Assembly: GCA_963835775.1 (NCBI GenBank)
Contig: CAWIHB010000024.1
Span: forward strand, 372,001 to 436,000
DNA length: 64,000 nt
From: Palsa-504 sp963835775
GTDB lineage: Bacteria > Actinomycetota > Actinomycetes > Streptosporangiales > Streptosporangiaceae
Reading direction: 5' to 3'
Under the pieces are notes generated by a model that was given only the letters and a program-made list of their open reading frames with translations, made no database searches and was not told the origin of the DNA. Of this stretch, positions 18,430 through 26,657 are shown piece by piece. The first letter of the stretch is position 1; each line of letters starts with the position of its first letter. A program made the translations under genes and the position numbers.

Positions 18430-18708
18430 AGCCTCTCGATCAGCGGCGGGCAGAGCGTGCACGCCCAGTTCACCGTGTCTGCCGGGAACATACCGAACGG
18501 GGATCCGCCTGCTGTCCACGTCTGGTCGCTTCCGGCGGAGATCACCGCGGAGTTTTCCCCGCTGTCTGGAGACATCTTTCTGGGGGCAACAACCACGCTG
18601 ACTCTCACCGCGGCGCCGGATGTCTTGCCGACGGTGGCAACGGTGGTAGTCTCGGGAACCGCCGGACCCGCCCACGGCGAGTGCGCGCGGGCTTACCTGG
18701 AATCCTGA
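18430..18708 (+). pseudogene. Remnant of a bacterial Ig-like repeat domain
   Basis: An open frame of about 92 codons without a credible start reads like the end of a secreted Ig-like domain: ITAEFSPLSGDIFLGATTTL followed by TLTAAPDVLPTVATVVVSGT resembles the SFSP...TLTLTAA...GTYTVTVTGT pattern of such domains. Immediately upstream (18327-18410) a 27-codon ORF starting MDTSHIASRQ is open but has no clear ribosome site. I infer a decayed fragment of a larger exported protein, possibly a peptidase tail. The family call is from pattern memory only. Confidence 0.4.
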
Positions 18709-18712
18709 TCAC

Positions 18713-19342
18713 ATGGACCCCGACCTCATGCGCGCCGCCCAGGCCGCCCCCGGCTTCATGCCGGCCGCCGAAGGCCTGGCTCTGTTCGCCGCCGCCGCCC
18801 GCTACGCGCCGGTCGGCCCCGTCCTCGAGATCGGCAGCTACTGCGGCAAGTCCACGATCTACCTGGCCGCCGCGGCCCGCGATCGCGGCCAGTTGGTCGT
18901 CACCGTCGACCACCACCGCGGCTCGGAAGAACACCAGCCCGGCTGGGAGTATCATGACCCGGCCCTGGTCGACCCGCTCACTGGCTGCCTGGACACCCTC
19001 CCCGCCCTGCGCGCCACCCTGGCCGCCGCCGGCCTGGAGGCCGATGTGGTCGTGATCGTCGGGCGCTCCGCCGACGTGGCCCGCCTCTGGGCCACCCCCC
19101 TGGGCCTGGTCTTCATCGACGGCGGCCACACCGAAGCCGCCGCCGTCACCGACTACGAGAGCTGGGCCCCCCTGGTCGCCCCCGGCGGCGCCCTGGCCAT
19201 CCACGACGTCTTCCCCGACCCAGCTGACGGCGGCCTGGCCCCCTACCTGATCTACCGCCGCGCCCTCGCCTCAGGCGCCTTCACCGAAATCCGCGTCCAA
19301 GGCTCCCTCCGCCTCCTGGAACGAACCGGTCCCGGACTCTAA
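18713..19342 (+). CDS. Class I SAM-dependent methyltransferase
   Basis: 209-residue Rossmann-fold methyltransferase. Motif I is VLEIGSYCGKSTIYLA (about residues 36-51), an acidic VTVDHH ends strand 2, and FIDGGHTEAAAVTDYESW with IHDVFPDP near 150-175 matches the Methyltransf_24/cephalosporin-hydroxylase-like group. Substrate unknown. It stands alone on the plus strand, convergent with the operon ending at 19514. ATG start four bases after the preceding remnant stops. Confidence 0.85.
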   Translation: MDPDLMRAAQAAPGFMPAAEGLALFAAAARYAPVGPVLEIGSYCGKSTIYLAAAARDRGQLVVTVDHHRGSEEHQPGWEYHDPALVDPLTGCLDTLPALRATLAAAGLEADVVVIVGRSADVARLWATPLGLVFIDGGHTEAAAVTDYESWAPLVAPGGALAIHDVFPDPADGGLAPYLIYRRALASGAFTEIRVQGSLRLLERTGPGL

Positions 19343-19359
19343 CCGCCACCACGGCCCGC

Positions 19360-19478
19360 GCGCATCCCGGCCCCGTGCGCATCCCCACCCCGTGCGCATC
19401 CCGGCCCCGTGCGCATCCCGGCCCCGCGCGCATCCCGGCCCCGCGCGCATCCCGGCCCCGCGCGCATGCCCGCCCCGC
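19360..19478. repeat. Seven 17-bp tandem repeats between convergent genes
   Basis: Seven units close to GCGCATCCCGGCCCCGT lie in the gap between the methyltransferase stop (19342) and the convergent operon end (19514). Units 2 and 7 carry substitutions. The 17-bp period is noncoding. Confidence 0.9.
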
Positions 19479-19513
19479 GTATCCCGGCCCGCATCGGGCC
19501 GGTTATCCGCCTT

Positions 19514-20551
19514 CTAATCTGGTCTTATCTGATCTGATCCGATATCCCGGAACACCCCGGCCCCGCCGGACAGGCCCAGCAGCGCGTCGGCGGCCAGGAC
19601 CACCGCGGCCGCGGTCCAGCTCGACCGTTCGGCCGGGAAGTGCGCCTGGTTGGCGTACTGCCAGCCGGTCCAGTAGGAGCCGTCCGGGTGGCGCAGATGC
19701 TGGGCGGTGGCGAACATCGCCGCCGCCTCCGCGCGCAGCCCGCACGCATCGAGGGCCAGCACCAGCTCGCAGGTCTCCGCGCCCGTCACCCACGGATGCT
19801 CGCTGACGCAGCGGACACCCAGCCCCGGCACCACGAACTTTGCCCAGCCCGAGGCCAGCCGCCGGGCCGCGTCCGCGCCGCGGACCGCGCCGCCCAGCAC
19901 CGGGTAGTACCAGTCCATGGAAAACCGGCTCTTGTCCGCGAACGCCTCCGGGCGCGCCGCGATCAGGTACGCCAGCCGGTCTGCGGCCAGTTCCCAGTCC
20001 GGCTGCGGGTCGTCGGCCAGCTTGGCCAGCGCCACCGCGCAGCGCAGGCTCTGATGGATGCTGGAGCAGCCCGACAGCAGTGCGTACGCCCCGGCTGTCC
20101 CGTTCGCGTCGCGCTCCCACACGACCTCCCCGCGCGGGGTGCGCAGCCCGAGCATCCACTCGACGGCCCGCCGCACCGTCGGCCACATGGCCAGGGCGTG
20201 GTTCTCGTCCCCGGTCACCAGGTATTCGTGCCAGACGCCGACAGCCACGTACGCGGCGTGGTGGCTTTCCGCTGCCGGGTCGGTCACCACGCCGCCTGAG
20301 GTGGACCGCGGCCAGGAACCGTCGGCCCGCTGCGTGTCCCGGAGCCAGGCATAGGCCCGCCGGGCCGGCTCGCGCAGCCCGCAGGCGCTCAACGCCATCG
20401 CGCACTCGATGTGATCCCAGGCATCCACGTGCCCGTCCGGCCACGCGATGGCCCCCGACGTCTCCTGCGTCCGCGCGATCGACGCGCCGGTCGCCACCAC
20501 GTCGGCCTCGCTCAGCGCCACCCTCCGCACCGCATGCGCCTCACCCCTCAC
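19514..20551 (-). CDS. Terpenoid-cyclase/prenyltransferase-like alpha-toroid protein
   Basis: 345-residue soluble protein with the alpha/alpha-toroid pattern. QRADGSWPRSTSGG and RHPDGSYWTGWQYANQ are QW-like repeats, and WPDGHVDAWDHIECAMALSA opens the fold. Related sequences are labelled prenyltransferase or squalene-cyclase-like, but no DXDD acid motif was seen, so enzymatic activity is unproven. The GTG start overlaps the upstream methyltransferase stop as GTGA, so the two are coupled. It is last in a glycosyltransferase-methyltransferase-toroid operon. A glycosidase-type toroid is a possible alternative. Confidence 0.75.
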   Translation of the reverse strand: MRGEAHAVRRVALSEADVVATGASIARTQETSGAIAWPDGHVDAWDHIECAMALSACGLREPARRAYAWLRDTQRADGSWPRSTSGGVVTDPAAESHHAAYVAVGVWHEYLVTGDENHALAMWPTVRRAVEWMLGLRTPRGEVVWERDANGTAGAYALLSGCSSIHQSLRCAVALAKLADDPQPDWELAADRLAYLIAARPEAFADKSRFSMDWYYPVLGGAVRGADAARRLASGWAKFVVPGLGVRCVSEHPWVTGAETCELVLALDACGLRAEAAAMFATAQHLRHPDGSYWTGWQYANQAHFPAERSSWTAAAVVLAADALLGLSGGAGVFRDIGSDQIRPD

Positions 20552-21270
20552 TTGGCCGTCCCGGACTTCACCGCGTACACGACCAGGCTCTTGCCGACCA
20601 GGGGATTGAGGGCCTGCTCGGCCAGCCGGGTGACGGCCGGCTGGCACATGATGTCCCAGACCAGCATCCGGTGATAGGCGCTGGCCAGCGGGTGCTTGTC
20701 GTTGTGCACACCGACCGCGCACTTCAGCCACCAGTAGGGCGAGTGCAGGCCGTGCGCGTGATGGTGCCAGCCCACCCGCAGGCCCGCCCGGGCCAGCTTG
20801 GCCTCCAGCTCGACCTGGGTGTAGATCCGCACGTGCCCTCCGGGGACCTCGTGATACTCGGTGGACAGCGCCCAGCAGATCCGTTCCGGCAGGAAGGCCG
20901 GCACGGTGACCGCGGCCAGCCCGCCCGGCCGCAGCACCCGCGCGAGCTCGTTCATGGCCCGCTGGTCATCCAGGACGTGCTCCAGGATCTCGGCCGCGAT
21001 CACCCGGTCGAACGTCCCGTCCCCGAACGGCATCGCGGTGGCGTCCCCCGAGATGGCCGTCGCGCCGGTCTGCGGCTCAGCCTCGCCCGCCTCCTGCATC
21101 GCGCCGAACATGCTCCGGACCCCGGCGAGCTCGCCGGGATCGAGGTCGAACGCCACCACGTCCGCACCGCGCCGGTACACCTCGAACGCGTGCCGCCCGC
21201 CCCCGCACCCCAGGTCCAGCACGCGCTGCCCCGGCCGGACCGGAAACCGGCGAAAGTCCACGGTCAGCAC
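20548..21270 (-). CDS. Class I SAM-dependent methyltransferase (Methyltransf_11 type)
   Basis: 240-residue methyltransferase. Motif I VLDLGCGGGRHAFEVYRRGA is near residues 18-37, VVAFDLDPGEL is strand 2, and AAEILEHVLDDQRAMNELAR with VLRPGGLAAVTVPAF is the post-motif II/III region typical of small-molecule methyltransferases. The C-terminal 100 residues contain HHHAHGLHSPYWWLK, a likely substrate lid. It overlaps the glycosyltransferase stop by seven bases and the toroid gene by four. A sugar- or lipid-linked acceptor made by the neighbouring glycosyltransferase is the natural guess. Confidence 0.88.
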   Translation of the reverse strand: MLTVDFRRFPVRPGQRVLDLGCGGGRHAFEVYRRGADVVAFDLDPGELAGVRSMFGAMQEAGEAEPQTGATAISGDATAMPFGDGTFDRVIAAEILEHVLDDQRAMNELARVLRPGGLAAVTVPAFLPERICWALSTEYHEVPGGHVRIYTQVELEAKLARAGLRVGWHHHAHGLHSPYWWLKCAVGVHNDKHPLASAYHRMLVWDIMCQPAVTRLAEQALNPLVGKSLVVYAVKSGTAK

Positions 21271-22508
21271 GGCGTCCCCATCGCCTCCCGGTAGGCCGCC
21301 ACGGTCGCCTGGGCCACGGCCGGCCAGGCGAACCGGTCGCTCACCCGGCGCAGCGCCCGACCGGCCAGCTCGGCCCGCCCGGCCGGGTCGTCGTGCAGCC
21401 GCCGCAGCACTGCGGCCAGCTCCTCGCTGTCCGCGGGCGTGACCAGGACCGCGGCGTCGCCCGTCACCTCGGGCAGCGCCCCGGACCGGCTGACCACCAG
21501 CGGCGTGCCGGAGGCCATGTGCTCCACCGCGGGCAGCGAGAATCCCTCGTACAGCGAAGGCACGACCGCGATCTCCGCACTGGCCAGCAGCGCGGAAAAG
21601 GCCTCGTCGTCCAGCCCGTGGGTGAACGTCACCCGGTCGGCCAGCGACAACTGGCCCGCCAACCGCTCGGTTGCGGGCGCGGGACGGCCCACGATGACCA
21701 GGTGCACGTCCCGGTCGGTGGCTATCTTGCTCACCGCGTGCAGTAGCGTGCCCACGCCCTTGAGGGCTGAGTCAGCGCTGGCCACCGCGATGATCCGGCC
21801 CGGCACCCGCCCGGCGCCGCGCGGCCGGAACCGCCGGGTGTCCACGCCCAGCGGGACTATACGCACCTGGTCCGGCGGCACCCCGAAGTCCTGGCAGATG
21901 TCCCGCTGCGCCGAGGCCGACACTGTGATCAGCGGCCCCGGCCTGGCCACCCGCCGCGCTACCCGGGCCTGCATGCGGACGAAGCCGTACCAGCGCCACC
22001 TGGACAGCCGCTGCAGGCCGCGCAGCGAGGCCAGGTCGATCCGCCGGTCCACGCTGATCGGATGGTGGATGCTGGTTACCAGCGGCAGCCCGAGCCGACG
22101 CAGGCCAAGCATGCCGTAGCCCAGACCCTGGTTGTCGTGTACCACGTCGAACTCGCCTGCCCGGGCGGCCAGCACCTGCCGGGCCCTGATGCTGAACGTC
22201 AGCGGCTCAGGAAACGCGCCGCTCCACATCATGGCCGTCTCCAGCACGTCGACCCAGTCCCGGTACTCTTTCGGGCGCGGGGTGCGGAACGGGTCCGGCT
22301 CGCGGTACAGGTCGAGGCTGGGCACCTGGGTCAGCCGCGGGCCGGCATCAAGGTCGGGATACGGCTGCCCGGACAGCACCTCGACCCGATGGCCCAGCGC
22401 GTCAAGCTCCCGGCTCAGGTGCCTGACGTAGACCCCCTGGCCGCCGCAATGCGGCTTGCTGCGATAAGACAGCAGCGCGATCCGGAGCGGGCGATCCGGC
22501 GTAACCAC
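21264..22508 (-). CDS. Family GT4 glycosyltransferase
   Basis: 414-residue GT-B fold glycosyltransferase. The N-terminal domain opens RIALLSYRSKPHCGGQGVYV, with the glycine-rich acceptor-side loop. The C-terminal domain has IVPLGVDTRRFRPRG, VVPSLYEGFSLPAVEHMASG (the EX7E nucleotide-sugar motif) and an ALPEVTGDAAVLV segment. GTG start. It is first of three overlapping genes. The donor is probably UDP- or GDP-linked hexose by family analogy; the acceptor is unknown. Cytoplasmic, with peripheral membrane association possible. Confidence 0.9.
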   Translation of the reverse strand: MVTPDRPLRIALLSYRSKPHCGGQGVYVRHLSRELDALGHRVEVLSGQPYPDLDAGPRLTQVPSLDLYREPDPFRTPRPKEYRDWVDVLETAMMWSGAFPEPLTFSIRARQVLAARAGEFDVVHDNQGLGYGMLGLRRLGLPLVTSIHHPISVDRRIDLASLRGLQRLSRWRWYGFVRMQARVARRVARPGPLITVSASAQRDICQDFGVPPDQVRIVPLGVDTRRFRPRGAGRVPGRIIAVASADSALKGVGTLLHAVSKIATDRDVHLVIVGRPAPATERLAGQLSLADRVTFTHGLDDEAFSALLASAEIAVVPSLYEGFSLPAVEHMASGTPLVVSRSGALPEVTGDAAVLVTPADSEELAAVLRRLHDDPAGRAELAGRALRRVSDRFAWPAVAQATVAAYREAMGTPC

Positions 22509-22912
22509 GGATTTCTGTCCCGGGACGACCTGGCCCCGATGCTGGCACCGAACACCGTGAAATCATATGGGTACGCCTTTGGTCTCCCCGCATGCGATCC
22601 CGTAACACGGCTGCTCATCTCAGGCCGACCGTCTCCTGCCCGCCGCCCGGTTCCGCCCTGCCCCGCCGTCCCCACGGCCAATGCCTGCGCTCGCGGTGCC
22701 CTGGCCCGGGACGCATCCCGCTTATCACGGGTCATCTTCGCCCCAGCCGTAACTTCCGTTGACGAAAATAACTCCCACCAAATCGTCGAATACAGGGTTT
22801 TGGCAGCCGGAAATGTCAGAGGCGGCTGTTAGCGTGTTGTATTAGAAATCAGCACTGACCCGGCCTGTCACCAGGCCGTATACCCCGATCGGGGAGATGA
22901 AAACCAGCCGCC
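22509..22912. promoter_or_regulatory. Divergent intergenic region with two hairpins
   Basis: 404 bp without a gene, between the glycosyltransferase operon and the DUF222 gene. It turns AT-richer towards 22740-22860. Just before the DUF222 start are a perfect 7-bp stem-loop, CGGCCTG-TCAC-CAGGCCG (22861-22878), and the palindrome CCCCGATCGGGG (22883-22894). Either could control expression of the downstream gene. Confidence 0.45.
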
Positions 22913-24259
22913 ATGTGCACCGCCGCGCCCCCGCTGACCGCCCGCGACAAGCTCGCGCTGGCCGAGTCGCTGCTGGCTGAGCTGGCCGGCCAGGACGCGG
23001 CCGGGCAGCCGGTCAGTGTGCAGGCGGACGGGCTGCGGGCGCTGGAGCGGATCGACGCGGCCGGCGCGGCGGTGCGGGCCCGGCTGCTGCACGGCTTTGA
23101 TGCCCAGCAGGGGTCGGTGTGCGATGGGCAGCGGACTACCCGGACCTGGCTGGTGAACTGCCTGCGGGTCACCAAGGGCCAGGCTGGGGAGTACAAAGCC
23201 GTCCAGGCGCTGGCCGCTCAGCATGAGCCGCTGCTGGCCGGGCTGCGGGACCGCGCCCTGACCAAGTCGCAGGCGCTGCTGCTGGCCCGGTGGACCATGG
23301 CCATTCCGGCAGAGTTCCGGGCGGAAGCCGAGGAGATCCTGGTTACCGCGGCCCGGGCCGGGGTCGGCCTGCCATCGCTGGCCGCGATGTGCGCCGAGAT
23401 CCGCGAACGCACCGCGCCGCCCGACCCGGGCGGCGACCCGGACGATGACCCCCGGCTGGACCGCACCGTGGTGCTGGACACCACGATCGACGGGGCCGGG
23501 GTGCTGCGCGGCGACCTGACCGCCGAATGCGCCGCCATGGTCGCCTCCGTTCTGGATGCGCTGTCGGCGCCGGTGGGGGGCGCGGACCTGCGGACTCAGC
23601 CGCAGCGGTATCACGACGCGATCGAGGAGGCGATGCGGCGGCTGCTGGCGTCGGGGCTGCTGCCCAAGCGGGCCGGGCAGCCGGTCAAGGCGCTCGCGCA
23701 CATCCACTTCACCGAACTGCTCGCGATGGACCAGGACTCGGTGCTGCAGGACAGCTGGATCGCCGGTTACCGGGCCCGGTGGGCCGCGCACCGGGCCGCC
23801 GCCTCGGCCGGGCCCAGCGACGGCGGGGCCTGGCTGACCGGCGATGCGGCCCGGGCCGTCGCGTGTGACGCGATGATCGTCCCAGTGGTCACCGGCGACC
23901 TGGACCCCGCCGCGCTCGAGGACCTGATCGGCTTGTGCGTCCGGTATGACCAGGCCCGTCACGGCCGCCCGGACCCCGCCGGGGAGCAGGCCGCCCCCCA
24001 GGACGGGCAGCCCGGCGCCGCCGCATCAGCGGAGACGCTGGGCGAGCTGGAGCAGCAGATCCTGGCCCGGGTCATCCAGATCATCTCCGGCCCCGGCGGG
24101 CTGGCCTCGTTCCTGCGGCGGAACCTGCTCGGCAAGCCACTGGCCGGCCCGTCGCTGCCCCTGGACGTCGGGCAGACCGACGAGATCCCGGTGCACCTGC
24201 GGCGGCTGGTGGCCCTGCGGGATCAGGGCTGCGGGTTCCCCGGCGGATACTTCCTCTAA
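22913..24259 (+). pseudogene. DUF222-HNH endonuclease family gene, 5' part (split by insertion)
   Basis: 448 codons covering the DUF222 domain of a 13E12-type protein. It begins LTARDKLALAESLLAELAG and contains LTKSQALLLARWTM and the RRLVALRDQGCGFPGG segment that normally introduces the HNH nuclease. Instead of CDxP...HHI the frame reads GGA TAC TTC CTC TAA and ends. The missing HNH end is found at 34902-35129 in the same orientation. Joining across the shared CCGGCGG gives an uninterrupted 519-residue protein with the sequence CGFPGGCDQSAAGCEPHH. I therefore call this the 5' half of a gene interrupted by the island. Alone it lacks the nuclease. Confidence 0.85.
24240..24246. repeat. Left boundary 7-mer of the island (putative attL core)
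   Basis: CCGGCGG at the exact point where the DUF222 gene loses homology to its family. The same 7-mer sits at 34897-34903 where homology resumes. Seven bases alone could be chance in GC-rich DNA; the in-frame restoration makes it more meaningful. Confidence 0.6.
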
Positions 24260-24358
24260 ACACACGCCTTAGTCCATCGGGCTAGGAGTCGTCTAGTTTC
24301 CTCCCAGGTCTGACGGACCTGCCTCCCTGGCGCATTGGCGCAGGTAGGGGAGTGTTGT

Positions 24359-24399
24359 AGGCTGGCCCCGCCTCGACAGGGCAGAGGCGCGGCCAGCCT
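24359..24399 (-). terminator. Terminator hairpin after the DUF397 gene
   Basis: Arms of 16 bases with one mismatch: AGGCTGGCCCCGCCTC (24359-24374) and GAGGCGCGGCCAGCCT (24384-24399), loop of nine. It sits five bases beyond the DUF397 stop on the minus strand. No T-run follows, as is common in actinobacteria. Confidence 0.75.
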
Positions 24400-24403
24400 C
24401 AAC

Positions 24404-24595
24404 CTAGCTGAACTCGCCGTGGCGCACGCCAGCTACGAACGCTTGCCACTGTGCGGCTGTGAACCGCAGTACGGGGCCGCTGCGGTTCTTGGTGTCGCGT
24501 ACGGCCATACCGCCGTCAGGTAGATGCGTGCACTCAACGCATGACTGGCCGTTGCCTGAGTAACTGCTTTTAAACCATTGGAGCGTCTCATTCAT
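24404..24595 (-). CDS. DUF397 domain protein
   Basis: 63-residue protein matching the DUF397 pattern: WFKSSYSGNGQSCVE near the start, VRDTKNRSGPVLRFTAAQW in the middle, and a short tail. A strong AGGAGGG box lies before the ATG. In actinomycetes DUF397 proteins are usually paired with an XRE-family DUF5753 regulator (as in the whiJ/abaA-type loci) and influence development or antibiotic production. Here the partner gene just upstream is degenerate, so this copy may be an orphan. Function is by family analogy. Confidence 0.88.
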   Translation of the reverse strand: MNETLQWFKSSYSGNGQSCVECTHLPDGGMAVRDTKNRSGPVLRFTAAQWQAFVAGVRHGEFS

Positions 24596-24604
24596 CCCTA
24601 CCCT

Positions 24605-24862
24605 CCTTCTAGGCGCTCGATGACGGTAGAGATCATGCGCGTGGTGTTCGCTGGGCTCACCGAACTCCATGTAGACGAACGACCCGGGCATACCGGGATG
24701 CGCGCCGGCCTCGAAGGGGATCACTTGCAGCGTGATGTTCGGTTGTTCGGCGGCTTCACGCGCAGGTGCGTCAACTGCGCCCGCATGACCTTCGGACCAC
24801 CGACCATGCGCCGGATAGCGGCCTCGTCCACGATGGCCCACACTTCGAGCGGCTCGTCACTG
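24605..24862 (-). pseudogene. DUF5753 (XRE-family) regulator remnant
   Basis: Two minus-strand frames together spell the C-terminal DUF5753 domain: LEVWAIVDEAAIRRMVGG (one frame) continues, after a shift near 24755, as EQPNITLQVIPFEAGAHPGM and GSFVYMEFGEP (another frame). A third frame then offers the likely natural end, MISTVIERLEGG followed by a stop that overlaps the DUF397 ribosome site. The N-terminal XRE helix-turn-helix is missing. With at least two frame shifts and a lost DNA-binding domain this gene is dead. It was once the partner of the DUF397 gene. Confidence 0.75.
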
Positions 24863-24905
24863 GCCGTGCGCCCGGCGCTGGGCTTACGTGGCGGCGGGAG
24901 ACCCG
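24860..24905. repeat. 46-bp repeat, copy 1
   Basis: This segment recurs at 31660-31705 with a single mismatch and in the same orientation. In the second copy it covers the last codons, stop (TTACGTGGCGG read on plus) and downstream bases of the long coiled-coil gene. Here the same stop ends a 45-codon minus-strand frame (24884-25021, GTG start) rich in Ala and Glu whose status is unclear. Confidence 0.8.
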
Positions 24906-24991
24906 GCTGTGGCCTCGGCGAGCTGGTCGTGGGCTTCGCGCGCCCGGGCCTGCGCGGCGTCCAGGTGCGCGGCCATTTCCTCGGCCGCCGC

Positions 24992-25084
24992 CTCGTCAAT
25001 GACGGCGTCTCCGTCACCCACGCCGCCCGCACCCTGAAAATCTCCCGCTCCACCGCTTACGCGGCGCTGGTCAGCACGCGCTGA
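24992..25084 (+). pseudogene. Possible C-terminal HTH fragment of a serine recombinase
   Basis: The plus-strand frame ends NDGVSVTHAARTLKISRSTA then YAALVSTR and a stop. This resembles the short HTH that closes resolvase/invertase-type serine recombinases (GVS...AA..LGISRSTVYRAL). No catalytic domain is upstream in any frame. If correct, it is the last trace of a recombinase that may have moved the island. The match is short and could be chance. Confidence 0.4.
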
Positions 25085-25541
25085 CCCGTAAACAGCCGCA
25101 GGCCCACATCACCGAGATCGTGTTACCGCAGGTCAGGGCAATCCGGCCAAAAGCGGGACGGTTGCAAGTCAGATACGGTACAGTTCCACTTCCGTAGGGC
25201 ATTTCTGTACCATCCGGGAGGATTCTCCCAGTTCAGAGCCCTGTTCGGCACAGCTTGGTGGGGGGGATTGTGGCGTCAGTGCCTGGTGAGTGGCCTGTGG
25301 CCGTGACCGGACGGCCTTCGGCTCAGGTGCTTGGACTGGGACCGGCTGTCAGCGGTGGCTGGTGGCGGGAAGCGGCCTCTGAACCATCGAGGTCGGATTA
25401 CGGTCGGCCAGCCGGAAAGCCCAGATATATCACCCAGATATGCGGACCCGCCAGCGGGCCGCCGGGTAATCCAGGGGGCAGCCAACCGGGGGGCGTGGGC
25501 CGCGGCGTTTCCGGATGGCCTCTCAGGCAGGAAGTGAGCGC
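25085..25541. promoter_or_regulatory. Upstream region of the flavohemoprotein operon
   Basis: 457 bp with no gene. Two operator-like patterns are visible: an inverted repeat GGTACAG (25177-25183) with CTGTACC (25205-25211), and a direct repeat of CCCAGATAT (25420-25428 and 25433-25441) about 100 bp before the ATG. Neither matches a NsrR site that I can recall. They are candidates for NO- or redox-responsive control. Confidence 0.45.
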
Positions 25542-26657
25542 ATGGATGCTCAGCGTCTTAAAGACAGCTTCGCCAAGGTCGCGGTGCATGGCGACGAGGT
25601 GCCGCTGTTCTTCTATTCCGATTTGTTCTTGCGGCACCCCGAAGCGCGCGAACTCTTTCCCGTGGCGATGAATGCGCAGCGTGATCGCCTTGTGCAGGCG
25701 CTTATGCAGATCGTCTCCAACGTGGATAACCTCAGCGAGCTCGTGCCGTTCCTCGAGGGGCTCGGCCGGGAGCACCGGAAGTTCCGCGCAGTCGCCGAGC
25801 ATTACAGCGCCGTCGGGGTCAGCTTGCTCGCCGCGCTCGCTCACTTCAGCGGGCCGGACTGGACTCCTGGCCTGGAAGCCGACTGGCGGGATGCATACGG
25901 CCTGGTGGCCAAGGTCATGATCGAGGCAGCGCAGGCAGACGAATCGCTTCACCCAGCCTGGTGGGACGCAACAGTGATCAATCATGAGCTCCGCTCGTAC
26001 GACATCGCCGTGTTCCGCGTTAACATGCACCAGCGGCTGCCGTACGCGGCTGGGCAGTCGGTGGCGATCGAGTCGGCGGACCTGCCACGGATCTGGCGGT
26101 TCTACTCCATGGCCAACACGCCCCGTGAGGACGGCACGCTCGACTTCCAAGTTCAGATGACCGACGGCGGGATGCTGAGCAGCGTGCTCGTCCGCGGCCT
26201 GCGCGTCGGCTCGCGGCTCCGGCTTGGGCAAGCCGTCGGCGGGTTCACGCTGGACAGGCTCCCGGAGCGGGATATTCTCCTGGTGGCCGGCGGCACCGGG
26301 CTGGCTCCCGTCAAGGCCATCGCGGAGCAGGTCGCAGAGTTGCCCGCCCCGCCCCGCGTTCACCTGTTCCTCGGCGCCCGCCGCGCTGAGGGCCTGTACG
26401 ACCTGCCTGACCTGGAGAAGATGGCCGCCCAGCTGCCCTGGTTTGCGGTCGTACCCGCCGTATCCGATGAACCTGACTACCCCGGCGAAAGAGGGCTCAT
26501 CTCCGACGTCGTGGCCAGAAGCGGATCGTGGGACCGCCACGAGGTGTACGTGGCCGGCCCCACCGCGATGGTCGAGGCGACGGTCGACAAGCTCACCTCC
26601 GCCAGCGTCCCCGCAGAACAGATCCACGTCGAAGACTTCGGTTGGAGCACGTCATGA
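25542..26657 (+). CDS. Flavohemoprotein (globin plus ferredoxin-reductase domains)
   Basis: 371-residue flavohemoglobin. Globin domain at residues 1-135, with the distal Tyr25 (B10) in LFFYSDLF and the proximal His78 (F8) in GREHRKF. The FAD-binding barrel follows, with the RFYSMAN motif (residues 186-192) and GGMLSSVLV. The NAD domain has LLVAGGTGLAPVKAI near 246-260 and a YVAGPTAMVEA segment near the end. Proteins of this type oxidise NO to nitrate with oxygen and NADH, or act as general haem reductases. It is slightly shorter than Hmp (about 396). The ATG at 25542 follows AGGAAG; an in-frame extension to 25515 is less likely. Its stop overlaps the DivIVA-family start as ATGA. A nitric oxide synthase lies 2.2 kb downstream on the other strand, which points to NO turnover or electron supply. 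Confidence 0.9.
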   Translation: MDAQRLKDSFAKVAVHGDEVPLFFYSDLFLRHPEARELFPVAMNAQRDRLVQALMQIVSNVDNLSELVPFLEGLGREHRKFRAVAEHYSAVGVSLLAALAHFSGPDWTPGLEADWRDAYGLVAKVMIEAAQADESLHPAWWDATVINHELRSYDIAVFRVNMHQRLPYAAGQSVAIESADLPRIWRFYSMANTPREDGTLDFQVQMTDGGMLSSVLVRGLRVGSRLRLGQAVGGFTLDRLPERDILLVAGGTGLAPVKAIAEQVAELPAPPRVHLFLGARRAEGLYDLPDLEKMAAQLPWFAVVPAVSDEPDYPGERGLISDVVARSGSWDRHEVYVAGPTAMVEATVDKLTSASVPAEQIHVEDFGWSTS

